Source: an uncultured Spirochaetales bacterium (lineage in GTDB: Bacteria; Spirochaetota; Spirochaetia; Sphaerochaetales; Sphaerochaetaceae). From it: a DNA stretch of 38,542 nt. This document shows, in pieces, positions 23,905 to 32,224 of this stretch (positions within the stretch are counted from its first letter, which is position 1; each line of letters begins with the position of its first letter). A model generated the notes under the pieces. That model was given only the letters and a program-made list of their open reading frames with translations, was not told the origin of the DNA and did not search any database. The stretch spans positions 1-38,542 of the forward strand of contig CASEAG010000003.1 in assembly GCA_949285785.1 (NCBI GenBank), read 5' to 3'. Both the position numbers and the translations under genes were made by a program.

Positions 23905-24026
23905 GCTGACAGGCACAAGCGCTTCAACCACAACCATGGAACACCGGACGCGACCATTGCCTCAGGCAGAGGTCAGCCTGGCTGCATACCCCTGACAGGG
24001 AAAAAGTCAAAATGGCCGACAGATTT

Positions 24027-24063
24027 CATAGCCGGAACGTCGTTGACCTTCGTTCCGGCTATG
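24027..24063. terminator. Strong hairpin downstream of the oxidoreductase gene
   Basis: CATAGCCGGAACG (24027-24039) and CGTTCCGGCTATG (24051-24063) form a perfect 13-bp stem with an 11-base loop, 68 bases after the stop of the minus-strand gene. No clear T run follows on either strand, so termination is likely but not textbook. Confidence 0.5.
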
Positions 24064-24131
24064 TTCCACATCTTTCTGATGAGCGGGACTGCTTCACAAT
24101 TGATTCGTGCAACAGCCCCCCGTCGTTTCTG

Positions 24132-26183
24132 TCAGATCTTCATCGCGACCTCGTATGCCCGCCAAATGACGGAGCGGAGGTTGCCGACCTTCAGGCAGTC
24201 CCCGACGAGGTGTACCCTGCCGGAGCCCTTCGTCAGCGGGGTGGGGACGTATCCTACGCTGCTGATCACGCTGTCGCATGGGATGTCGACGGAGCTTCCA
24301 TCCTTGATGCGGATTGTGACCGAGCCGTCTTCGACCTTCTCCAATGTCGATTCCAGATGCACCTTCGTCCCGTTGAGCGCGAACCACTCCCTGAGGTAGG
24401 AACTGTTGGCCAGGCACACTCCCTTCTGGCTGATGAGGTCGTCCTTCATCTCGACTATCGTGACATCCTTGCCCTGCAGAGCAAGCTCGTAGGCGACCTC
24501 GCAGCCGGTCAGGCCTCCGCCGACCACGACGACACGTTCGCCCACAGGCGTGCCGGTGAGGTAGTCGCAGGCCTCGATCGTCTTGTCGAAGCCGGGAACG
24601 GGAAGAGCTCTGGCCTTTGCCCCCGTGGCTATGACGACCTCATCCTCCTTCAATGAGGATGTGTCCTTGACTTCGCTCGAGAGCCTCACGTCGACACCGA
24701 GCCTGTCCATCTGCCTGACATACCATGCAAGCAGGTCCCTCAGCTTGCCCTTGTAGGACTCCGCGCTTGCGGCGATGAATGTTCCGCCGAGCCTGTCAGC
24801 CTTCTCATATATGACCGGCCTGTGTCCGCGCAGTGCAAGCACCCTGGCACACTCCATGCCTCCGATTCCGCCGCCGACGATGGCCACGGTCTTCGGCCTG
24901 GCGGTCTTCACTATCCTGTGCTTCTTCCACTGCATGGTCTCTGCGTTGACCGCACAGCGTGCCAGATGGAGGCTGTCCATGAGGCCCTGGTCGTTTGGTA
25001 CGCCCTTGTAATGGCACATGTTGAAGCAGCCGTTGTGGCAAAGGATGCACGGGCGGATATCCTCCTCGTGTCCCTCCATGAGCTTCGTGACCCAGCTCTG
25101 GTCTGCGAGGAACTGGCGGGCGAAGCCTGCACCGTCAAGTCTTCCGGCCGCGATCTCGTTTGCAGCGACATACGGATCCAGGCGTCCTGCGGCGACCACC
25201 GGGATGTCGACGAACTTCCTGATGTGCTCCACATCCTCCAGGTTGCAGTTCTCGGGCATGTAGATTGGCGGGTGGGCCCAGTACCAGGCGTCGTATGTTC
25301 CGTTGTCGCAGTTGAGCATGTCGTAGCCGGCGTCCTGGAGCAGCTTCGCCGCCTTCTCGGACTCGGCCATGTCGCGTCCGACCTCGACGTAGTCCTCGCC
25401 GGGAAGGGCGCCCTGTCTCATGCCCTTCGTCTTCGACACCACACTGTAGCGCAGCGAGACCGGGTAGTCGTCTCCGCAGGCCTTCTTGATGGCCTGGACG
25501 ATCTCGACGGCGAAGCGGTAGCGGTTCTCCATGCTGCCGCCGTATTCGTCGCTGCGCCTGTTGACGTAGGGCAACGTGAACTGGTCGAGAAGGTAGCCTT
25601 CATGCACCGCGTGGATCTCGACGCCGTCGACACCGGCGTCCTGGAGCATCTTCGAGCTGAGGGCGAACGACTCTACCATCTGGCGTATCTCGTCCTTCGT
25701 CATCTCGCGGGAGGGCACCTTCTCGGACCAGCGGTTGGGTGAGGGGCTGGCCGATGCCGTGATCCTGTCCAGGTCCATCACGGGTTTGGAGAGGGTTCTG
25801 ATGACGGGTGTGGTGTACAGCATCTCCATCATGCTGCTGATCGTGAAGGAACGGCCGAAGCCTGCGGTGAGCTGCACGAAGAGCTTGGCTCCCGTCTGAT
25901 GGAAGGACGGCATCCACGCCGCAAGGTCGCGGTACATCTTCCTGTTCCTGTGCAGCCACTGGCCGAACATCGGGTTGTAAATCGGCTGACAGCCGGGAAG
26001 CACGAGCCCGACGTTGTTCTTCGCCACCTCCATGATGAAGCGTGCTCCATCCTTGTCGAAGTGGTTCTTCTCCATCCAGCCAAAGAGGTCGGTACCTCCC
26101 ATGCTGGTCATCACTATCCTGTTTCTGATTTCGCAGTTTCCGATCTTCCACGGCGTGAAGAGCGGTTCAAGTCTCTTGTCCAT
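24132..26183 (-). CDS. FMN/Fe-S/FAD oxidoreductase of the 2,4-dienoyl-CoA reductase/BaiCD type
   Basis: The 683-residue protein joins an old-yellow-enzyme TIM barrel (LEPLFTPWKIGNCEIRNRIVM; HAVHEGYLLDQF; RRSDEYGGSMENR) to a Fe-S linker (CILCHNGCFNMC) and a C-terminal FAD/NAD domain (VAIVGGGIGGMECARVLALRG; VVVVGGGLTGCEVAYELAL). This is the layout of FadH, trimethylamine dehydrogenase and BaiCD/BaiH, which reduce or oxidise enoyl-type substrates; the real substrate is not evident. The start at 26183 gives the conserved N terminus, with no Shine-Dalgarno; the frame continues to 26249. It is divergent from the codB-like operon. Confidence 0.85.
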   Translation of the reverse strand: MDKRLEPLFTPWKIGNCEIRNRIVMTSMGGTDLFGWMEKNHFDKDGARFIMEVAKNNVGLVLPGCQPIYNPMFGQWLHRNRKMYRDLAAWMPSFHQTGAKLFVQLTAGFGRSFTISSMMEMLYTTPVIRTLSKPVMDLDRITASASPSPNRWSEKVPSREMTKDEIRQMVESFALSSKMLQDAGVDGVEIHAVHEGYLLDQFTLPYVNRRSDEYGGSMENRYRFAVEIVQAIKKACGDDYPVSLRYSVVSKTKGMRQGALPGEDYVEVGRDMAESEKAAKLLQDAGYDMLNCDNGTYDAWYWAHPPIYMPENCNLEDVEHIRKFVDIPVVAAGRLDPYVAANEIAAGRLDGAGFARQFLADQSWVTKLMEGHEEDIRPCILCHNGCFNMCHYKGVPNDQGLMDSLHLARCAVNAETMQWKKHRIVKTARPKTVAIVGGGIGGMECARVLALRGHRPVIYEKADRLGGTFIAASAESYKGKLRDLLAWYVRQMDRLGVDVRLSSEVKDTSSLKEDEVVIATGAKARALPVPGFDKTIEACDYLTGTPVGERVVVVGGGLTGCEVAYELALQGKDVTIVEMKDDLISQKGVCLANSSYLREWFALNGTKVHLESTLEKVEDGSVTIRIKDGSSVDIPCDSVISSVGYVPTPLTKGSGRVHLVGDCLKVGNLRSVIWRAYEVAMKI

Positions 26184-26190
26184 GAGTGGA

Positions 26191-26219
26191 ATCTTAAACC
26201 ATGAGACGGAATAACGCAA
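26191..26219 (-). promoter_or_regulatory. Promoter placed for a leaderless oxidoreductase mRNA
   Basis: On the minus strand, TTGCGT (26214-26219), a 17-base spacer and TAAGAT (26191-26196). The hexamer ends seven bases before the ATG, with no Shine-Dalgarno between. Confidence 0.4.
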
Positions 26220-26241
26220 AATGAAAGAATATGCATTCATC

Positions 26242-26296
26242 TTGTCCAAATGGACAATGATCGGAGTGCTTGATTGTCGTCATGTCCAATGCATTG
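26242..26296. promoter_or_regulatory. Palindromic operator region between the divergent genes
   Basis: TTGTCCAAATGGACAA (26242-26257) is a perfect 6-4-6 inverted repeat. A further half site TGTCCAA (26283-26289) overlaps the palindrome CAATGCATTG (26287-26296). They lie just upstream of the -10 TATAGA (26311-26316) of the permease operon, which lacks a good -35, as for an activator-dependent promoter. PucR binding is inferred from context. Confidence 0.45.
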
Positions 26297-26347
26297 CACC
26301 TGCAGATGAATATAGAATCCTGACCATGAAGCCTGAGGAGGTGGCTT

Positions 26348-27595
26348 ATGAGCGGGAATTACGAGATAAGGGATGATGAGAGACAGAGCTGGCTGTCTCT
26401 TGCAATGATCTGGACAGGGAGCATGATCTGCATACCCTGTCTGATGATCGGTGGTGTGCTGGGGACGGGGCTGTCACTGGTACAGGTCGTGCTGGCGGTC
26501 CTTGTCGGCTATGGGATAGTGTGTGCCTACATGTGCCTTGTTGGGATGGAGAGCTGCGACACGGGGCTGCCGACGGTCTCGATGGCTTCCGGTGTGCTCG
26601 GAACGAAAGGTGCCCAGTTCATTATCAGCCTCATGCTTGCAATTGCATGCATCGGGTGGTTCGGAATACAGAGCGCCGTATGCGGAGAATCGTTCTCCAC
26701 AATGGTGTCATCGATGTCCGGCATTGACATACCTGTCTGGGCTTCCAGCATATTCTGGGGAATAGTCATGCTGCTGACCGCCGCATACGGATACAAAGGG
26801 TTGAAGATACTCAACTATGTAGCGGTGCCTGCTCTTGTAATCGTTCTGGCATATGCCATGATCCTGGCGTTCCTCTCAGGTGGTCTGGAGGCGGTCGTCT
26901 CGTTCCAGCCGACCAGCAGGATGGGATTCATCCCTGCCGTCAGCATGGTCGTCGCCTCGTTCGCCCTCGGCGGAGTCATAAGCGGAGATTATTCGCGCTA
27001 TGCGAAGAGCAGGGGCGATGTCGTCCGCAGCACGCTGCTTGGCGTCTTCCCATCTGGCATGGTGATGATGCTGATCGGTTCGATACTGTCCATCGTGACC
27101 GGTCAGTATGATGTGTCGCTCGTGCTTGCGGCGGTGGGCGTCCCGGCTCTCGGTCTTGTGGCCCTCGTGCTTGCCACCTGGACGACGAACGTCACGAATG
27201 CATACAGCGGAGGTCTTTCGATGTCGAACCTGTTCGGGTTCGGCGAGGACAGGTTCAGAATCACGACTGTCATCGCGGGCGCAATCGGAACCGTACTGGC
27301 TGCAGTCGGCCTTCTCAGCCGGTTCGAGGCATTTCTGAACATCCTGTCCGCCCTCATTCCGCCGATTGCGGGGGTCATGATCGGATCCTACTGGATAGTC
27401 GGGAAGGGAAGACGGGAGAACCTCGTCGAGAAGGAGGGCTGGTACTGGCCTGGTATCGTTGCTTTCGCCATTGGTGCCGTGGTCGCATACATCACGGGAA
27501 ACGTTGCCCCGGTCCTGATAGGTCCGGTGAATGGAATAGTCGTTTCGATGCTTCTCATAGTCGTTTTCGAGAAGGCAGGGAGTGTGAAGAGATGA
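26348..27595 (+). CDS. NCS1-family (CodB-like) nucleobase/hydantoin permease
   Basis: The 415-residue integral membrane protein shows about twelve hydrophobic segments and NCS1/CodB features: an N-terminal DDERQSWLSLAMIWTGSMICIPCLMIG and a central SFALGGVISGDYSRYAKSRGD. NCS1 carriers import cytosine, purines, allantoin or hydantoins with H+ or Na+. The partners here (DUF917, hydantoinase-like, PucR) favour a hydantoin- or purine-derived substrate over cytosine. AGGAGG is six bases before ATG 26348. The stop overlaps the next gene by four bases. Confidence 0.87.
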   Translation: MSGNYEIRDDERQSWLSLAMIWTGSMICIPCLMIGGVLGTGLSLVQVVLAVLVGYGIVCAYMCLVGMESCDTGLPTVSMASGVLGTKGAQFIISLMLAIACIGWFGIQSAVCGESFSTMVSSMSGIDIPVWASSIFWGIVMLLTAAYGYKGLKILNYVAVPALVIVLAYAMILAFLSGGLEAVVSFQPTSRMGFIPAVSMVVASFALGGVISGDYSRYAKSRGDVVRSTLLGVFPSGMVMMLIGSILSIVTGQYDVSLVLAAVGVPALGLVALVLATWTTNVTNAYSGGLSMSNLFGFGEDRFRITTVIAGAIGTVLAAVGLLSRFEAFLNILSALIPPIAGVMIGSYWIVGKGRRENLVEKEGWYWPGIVAFAIGAVVAYITGNVAPVLIGPVNGIVVSMLLIVVFEKAGSVKR

Positions 27596-28677
27596 GGAAG
27601 ATAGGTGAAAGGGAGATCGATGACATCGCACTCGGTGCGGCATTGCTTGGAGCTGGAGGAGGCGGGGATCCGTATATCGGACGTCTGATTGCGCTCAATG
27701 CGGTGAAGGACTGCGGTCCGGTGACGCTGATGGATCCGGATGAGGTCCCAGATGACGCATTCATAGTCCCGATAGCGATGATGGGTGCACCCACCGTCCT
27801 TTGTGAGAAGGCCATCAACGGTGGCGAATACAGGACTCTTGCAAAGATGGTGGAATCGTATTTCGGCAGGAAGATATTCGCCTTCATGCCCATTGAGGCG
27901 GGAGGTGTCAACAGCATGCTGCCCATCGCCGCGGCGGCAAGACTCGGCCTGCCCCTGGTCGACGTGGACGGCATGGGACGCGCCTTTCCGGAGCTGCAGA
28001 TGGTGACCTTCACGATTGGTGGAATGAGTGCCACTCCCATGGCTCTCACCGACGAGAAAGGCAACAGCTGCATCTTCAACACCATAACGAACAAGTGGAC
28101 CGAGGAGCTTGCCAGGAGTGTGACGATGTCATGCGGCGGATCCGTCTCGGTCTGCCTGTACACGATGAGCGGAAAGGAGATGAAGACTTACGGTGTCAGG
28201 AACATCGTCACACGGAGCGAAGTGCTCGGAAGAGCCCTCAGGACGATCAAGGAGACGAGTCAGGACAGCACTGAGGAACGCTTTCTGGAAATCACGAACG
28301 GGCTGCGCCTTTTCAAAGGCAAGATCGTGGACGTGAAGAGGGAGGTGCGAGGTGCCTTCAACTTCGGCACGGTGGTCCTTGAAGGGATTGGAGACGACAA
28401 GGGCCACAGGGCTGCCGTGGAGTTCCAGAACGAGAACCTGTGTGCAATGGTCGATTCGAGAATCATCGCCACCGTCCCGGATCTCATCTGTCTGGTTGAT
28501 TGCAATTCCTTCACTCCTGTCCCGACAGATGCATTGAAGTATGGAAAGAGGGTACTCGTAGTCGGACTGAAGTGCTTCGAACGCTGGAGGACCGAAGAGG
28601 GGCTGGCCCTGGTGGGGCCCCGCTATTTCGGTCTCGATACCGACTATATTCCGCTTGAGGAGAGGTGCAGGACATGA
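27592..28677 (+). CDS. DUF917 / S-methyl-thiohydantoin desulfurase-like protein
   Basis: The 361-residue protein has the DUF917 N-terminal signature DDIALGAALLGAGGGGDPYIGR and the core FMPIEAGGVNSMLPIAAAARLGLPLVDVDGMGRAFPE. A characterised member of this domain family is an S-methyl thiohydantoin desulfurase of ergothioneine breakdown; other members are uncharacterised and often sit beside or fused to hydantoinase/oxoprolinase subunits, as here. It overlaps the genes on both sides by four bases, so the three are coupled. Its exact reaction here is inferred only as acting on a hydantoin-like ring. Confidence 0.82.
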   Translation: MRKIGEREIDDIALGAALLGAGGGGDPYIGRLIALNAVKDCGPVTLMDPDEVPDDAFIVPIAMMGAPTVLCEKAINGGEYRTLAKMVESYFGRKIFAFMPIEAGGVNSMLPIAAAARLGLPLVDVDGMGRAFPELQMVTFTIGGMSATPMALTDEKGNSCIFNTITNKWTEELARSVTMSCGGSVSVCLYTMSGKEMKTYGVRNIVTRSEVLGRALRTIKETSQDSTEERFLEITNGLRLFKGKIVDVKREVRGAFNFGTVVLEGIGDDKGHRAAVEFQNENLCAMVDSRIIATVPDLICLVDCNSFTPVPTDALKYGKRVLVVGLKCFERWRTEEGLALVGPRYFGLDTDYIPLEERCRT

Positions 28678-30227
28678 AATACAGAATGGGAATAGATGTA
28701 GGCGGCACAAACACCGATGCAGTGATTCTCGACGAGAAGCGCAATGTCGTGGCCGAGACCAAGGTCCCGACAAGCGGTGATGTATACACCGGCATAATGG
28801 AGGCCGTAAGGACGGTACTCAGACTCTCTGGAATCGATGCACTCGACGTGGACAAGGCCATGCTTGGAACGACCCAGTGCACTAATGCCATTGTTGAGAG
28901 AAAGAGCTTGGCCCAGGTTGCCCTGGTCAGACTTGGTGCTCCTGCGACCACCGGCATAGATCCGATGACGGACTGGCCTATGGAACTCAAACAGGTGTGC
29001 CGTCACTGGACGGTCATAGGCGGTGGCTACGAATACGACGGAAAGGTCCTAAGCGAACTTGATGAGGATGCACTCAGAGACTTTCTGGAATCCGTGAAAG
29101 GCAAGGTCGATGCACTTGCGGTCTCCGGCGTGTTCTCGACACTGCGCGACGACCAGGAGAAGAGGGTGAGGGAGATCGCCACCCAGGTGCTCGGGGTGGA
29201 TGTGCACATCTCGCTGTCGAGCGAGATCGGCTCTATGGGACTTGTCGAACGTGAGAACGCGACCATCCTCAACGCCGCTCTCCACAAGGTGGCGCGTGCC
29301 TTCACCCAGGGCTTTGCAAAGAGCCTGAAGGACGAAGGGCTCGAGAACGTGCGCCTGTATCTCTCACAGAACGATGGAACGCTCATGAGCATCGAAGACG
29401 CCCTCAGATGGCCGGTGCTTACAATAGCCTGCGGACCTACAAACAGCATAAGGGGCGCGAGCTATCTGTCGGACCTCCAGAACGCCATCATCGTGGACGT
29501 CGGAGGGACCACGACCGACATCGGTGCGCTCCAGAACGGCTTCCCGAGGGAAAGCGGAGTGGCTGTGACCATCGGAGGTGTGAGAACCAACTTCCGCATG
29601 CCGGACGTGATCTCGATAGGTCTTGGGGGTGGTAGCATCGTCCGCCGTCATGAGGATGGAAGCGTCACTGTCGGTCCTGACAGCGTCGGATACAGGATTA
29701 CATCGAAGGCGTTGGTGTTCGGTGGCGATACTCTCACGGCGACCGATATCGCCGTGTTCCTCGGCATGGCCGACGTCGGCGACAGGAGCCTGGTCGCTTC
29801 GCTGGACAGGCAGCTTGCCCTCGATGCAATGGATGTGATCAGAGAGATGATCGAGGATGCAATCGATTCCATGAAGCTCTCTGCCGATGATGTGGACGTG
29901 GTTCTGACAGGAGGTGGCTCGATCATCGTCCCGCAACGCATCGCGGGTGCACGCAAGGTCGTCATGCCTGCCCACTTCGGCTGTGCAAACGCCATAGGAA
30001 GCGCGATGAGCAAGGTCAGCGGCTATTACGAGAAGCTTGTCAGCTACGATGAGATCGAACGCGAGAAGGCGTTGCAACTGGCATCGAACGAGGCGATTCT
30101 CGAAGCGTCCCGCTCCGGCGCACTGATGGACAGCGTCGAGATAGTCGAGCTGGAGGACGTGCCTTTGCAGTATTATCCCGGCAATATGGTCCGGATCAGG
30201 ATAAAGGCGGCAGGGGAGTTAGTCTGA
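28674..30227 (+). CDS. Hydantoinase/oxoprolinase-family protein (HyuA-like)
   Basis: The 517-residue protein begins MKYRMGIDVGGTNTDAVIL, the phosphate-1 loop of the acetate/sugar-kinase-Hsp70-actin fold used by HyuA. It has the second nucleotide-binding block VDVGGTTTDIGALQNG and a C-terminal VVLTGGGSI. These enzymes open hydantoin or 5-oxoproline rings with ATP. It is the short HyuA type, with no HyuB gene nearby, as is common in DUF917-linked clusters. ATG 28674 is preferred (GAGGAGAGG eight bases upstream); GTG 28665 is also in frame. The end overlaps the convergent pucR-like gene by nine bases. Confidence 0.87.
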   Translation: MKYRMGIDVGGTNTDAVILDEKRNVVAETKVPTSGDVYTGIMEAVRTVLRLSGIDALDVDKAMLGTTQCTNAIVERKSLAQVALVRLGAPATTGIDPMTDWPMELKQVCRHWTVIGGGYEYDGKVLSELDEDALRDFLESVKGKVDALAVSGVFSTLRDDQEKRVREIATQVLGVDVHISLSSEIGSMGLVERENATILNAALHKVARAFTQGFAKSLKDEGLENVRLYLSQNDGTLMSIEDALRWPVLTIACGPTNSIRGASYLSDLQNAIIVDVGGTTTDIGALQNGFPRESGVAVTIGGVRTNFRMPDVISIGLGGGSIVRRHEDGSVTVGPDSVGYRITSKALVFGGDTLTATDIAVFLGMADVGDRSLVASLDRQLALDAMDVIREMIEDAIDSMKLSADDVDVVLTGGGSIIVPQRIAGARKVVMPAHFGCANAIGSAMSKVSGYYEKLVSYDEIEREKALQLASNEAILEASRSGALMDSVEIVELEDVPLQYYPGNMVRIRIKAAGELV

Positions 30228-31751
30228 CTGCAGTCTCAGAATCCTCGTAAGCATGAGGGCCCTGTAGAGCAGAACGCTCAGCGGGGCCCTCGTCACGTCA
30301 TCGCCCAGCAGATTCGAGATTCTCCTTATGCGGTACTTCACCGTGTTGTTGTGGACATCGAGGATCTTTGATGTCTGCAGTGTGCTCATGCCTGCATCCA
30401 GAGCCCAGACCTCCAGAGTCCTGACAAGGTCCTCGTGGTCGCTCTGTCTTGTCAGAGGATCGAGAAGCGATAGGATGTCCCTGATCTCGTCCTCTCCTTT
30501 CCCGATCGCCTTCATGCAGTAGTCGATCATCCTGATGTGTGCATGTGACAGGACATCCCGAGCGAATGTCAGATGGGCCGGCATCGCCGATGCAGAGGCC
30601 TCGAGATAGGCTCTCCTCACATCTCCGGTGTCTTTCAGATTGTAGATCGTGACGAGGATGCGGTCATCGCCAGTCAGAGCATCGGCGATCGCCTGTATTA
30701 TGTCCGGGCCCATCGACGAGGCGAGGAAGAGGACGACGTAGTCCTCGTACTCGTCCATCACAGGTCTCGTGACGAATGCGGAGATCCTGGACATGGAATC
30801 GTCCAGAATGTTCACTCCCGCCTTCTTCGGTCTGACCATGAACATCGTGTCCAGACTCCCGACATCTATGCTGAACAGGTCCGCCAGCCGTCTCATCTTC
30901 AGGCTCTCGTCCTGGAGTATGGCCTTCACCAGCTGGCTTATCACGGCCTTGCCATGGTCGGGCGACCATATCGCGAGAAACAGATGCACCGTCTCGCGCA
31001 CGGTCTCCACCTGTTCATCTGAAAGAGGAATCCCGTTCTCCCTCAGCATGGTCAGGACTAGTTTGCCTCTGGTCGGGGACTCGAGGAATGTGCGCCTGAT
31101 GGCCCATGCGTGGTCGAGCGAACCGTTCTCGAACATGGTCCTTACATCATCTTCCCTGCCATGTGGATATGTGGAGATGTTCAGGACTCTGCCATCGCGG
31201 TCGCCCAGGATGAATCCTGCCCTGAGCCGGTCACGTAACATCTTCAGCACAGTCGTGACAGTCCTCTCGTCTGAGCGAAGGCGGCTCATCTCCTCGAGGA
31301 TCTCGACGATAAGCCCGTCCTGCCGTTCCTCCTTCATGATCGCCTCGCTGATGTCGCTGATTGCATCGCTGTAGCGCAGATACTTCAGGCTTGGCATCCT
31401 GATCATCGCAAAGTCATTCTCGTCGGCAAGCCTGATCAGCCTCTGGTCTATTTCCGGCATCAAAATGCCTACGTAGTACAGTATCAGTCCGACCTCTCCA
31501 GCCTTGATGAGCCGCTGGACGGCCTTGATCTGCGCGTCAGGGTCGTCGGCGATCGATGCGAATGCGGTTATGACGATCTCGTTTCCTTCGAAGCTTATAG
31601 CCTCGAACAGGGCGTTCTGGACATCATCCGGATTCGAGTATTCCAGTACGGAGACGGATGAGACGGTCCTGTCAAGCGCGCCGGCTCCAGCGACGAGTTC
31701 GGCACCTCTCATCGATGGAAGTTCCAGTATTTTTTTTATCGATAGGCTCAT
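30219..31751 (-). CDS. PucR-family transcriptional regulator
   Basis: The 510-residue protein has an N-terminal PucR domain (IKKILELPSMRGAELVAGAGALDRTVSSVSVLEY), a GGDEF-like/GAF-type middle and the C-terminal PucR helix-turn-helix (ALDAGMSTLQTSKILDVHNNTVKYRIRRI). PucR proteins usually activate purine, allantoin or other N-heterocycle catabolism genes on effector binding. It faces the permease-DUF917-hydantoinase operon, which it likely controls. The start at 31751 has no Shine-Dalgarno and may be leaderless. Confidence 0.87.
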   Translation of the reverse strand: MSLSIKKILELPSMRGAELVAGAGALDRTVSSVSVLEYSNPDDVQNALFEAISFEGNEIVITAFASIADDPDAQIKAVQRLIKAGEVGLILYYVGILMPEIDQRLIRLADENDFAMIRMPSLKYLRYSDAISDISEAIMKEERQDGLIVEILEEMSRLRSDERTVTTVLKMLRDRLRAGFILGDRDGRVLNISTYPHGREDDVRTMFENGSLDHAWAIRRTFLESPTRGKLVLTMLRENGIPLSDEQVETVRETVHLFLAIWSPDHGKAVISQLVKAILQDESLKMRRLADLFSIDVGSLDTMFMVRPKKAGVNILDDSMSRISAFVTRPVMDEYEDYVVLFLASSMGPDIIQAIADALTGDDRILVTIYNLKDTGDVRRAYLEASASAMPAHLTFARDVLSHAHIRMIDYCMKAIGKGEDEIRDILSLLDPLTRQSDHEDLVRTLEVWALDAGMSTLQTSKILDVHNNTVKYRIRRISNLLGDDVTRAPLSVLLYRALMLTRILRLQSD

Positions 31752-31757
31752 GGAAAA

Positions 31758-31786
31758 ATTCTAATCCAATCATGCAATTGAATGAA
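31758..31786 (-). promoter_or_regulatory. Promoter placed for a leaderless pucR-like mRNA
   Basis: On the minus strand, TTCATT (31781-31786), a 17-base spacer and TAGAAT (31758-31763). The hexamer ends six bases before the ATG at 31751. Confidence 0.42.
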
Positions 31787-31842
31787 GAAGTGCATACATG
31801 TGCCGTAGGATTTTCAATCCGGGTTCTGTCAGGAAGTTAAGC

Positions 31843-31872
31843 TGCACATTTGTTTTCTGCGCATGCTACAAT
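31843..31872 (+). promoter_or_regulatory. Extended -10 promoter for a leaderless TIGR04076-like gene
   Basis: TGCACA (31843-31848), an 18-base spacer and TACAAT (31867-31872) preceded by TGC as an extended -10. The hexamer ends six bases before ATG 31879, and no Shine-Dalgarno is present. Confidence 0.5.
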
Positions 31873-31878
31873 GTCTTC

Positions 31879-32202
31879 ATGTACAAGGTAGGAATCAAGG
31901 TGATCCGTGTCGATCACCACCAGGATCTTGCAATGGAATACCTGTCCGATGGAGACACAGTCGGTCCATGCCCTATGCATTCTGTTGGCGATGTCTTCAT
32001 ATACACCGGAGACAATGAGAAGCCCGAGGGGTTGTGCCCTGCCGCCTGGCTTGATATCTGCCGTGCCGTTACGGCGATTTCGAATGGAGCATCGTACACT
32101 CCATGGAACAGGAGGGAGGGACAGACCATAGGATGCTGCGGTGACGGCATCCGTCCCGTTTCGTTCGAAATCACCAGAATCGATGATGATTTCTCCTCAT
32201 GA
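31879..32202 (+). CDS. TIGR04076-family small protein of unknown function
   Basis: The 107-residue protein MYKVGIKVIRVDHHQDLAME shows the family landmarks: PCPMHSVGDVF, the KPEGLCPAAWLDICRAV segment and the C-terminal GCCGDGIRPVSFEITRI. Members are small Cys-containing proteins of unknown role, sometimes near redox or flavin genes. ATG 31879 fits the family N terminus; the frame is open upstream to 31798, but that stretch is the promoter. It is followed after 22 bases by a hydrolase gene and is divergent from pucR. Confidence 0.72.
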   Translation: MYKVGIKVIRVDHHQDLAMEYLSDGDTVGPCPMHSVGDVFIYTGDNEKPEGLCPAAWLDICRAVTAISNGASYTPWNRREGQTIGCCGDGIRPVSFEITRIDDDFSS

Positions 32203-32224
32203 AAAGAAGAGAGGTTCCGACGCC

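Larger units (their letters stand above)
22158..23989 (+). mobile_element. IS1182-family insertion sequence (ends tentative)
   Basis: The element is defined by one intact IS1182-type transposase gene. Tentative imperfect ends are a GTATTGCACCTGAAGGCTGAC segment at 22158-22178 and, inverted, GTCAGCCTGGCTGCATAC at 23972-23989. They share GTAT, TGCA and AGGCTGAC but need gaps to align, so the boundaries are uncertain. No target duplication was recognised. The left end would abut the T run of the AcnX terminator. Confidence 0.5.

Noticed and set aside
24822-25742. 306-residue plus-strand frame opposite the oxidoreductase
   Set aside because: Antisense to well-conserved FMN and Fe-S domains, with no support of its own.
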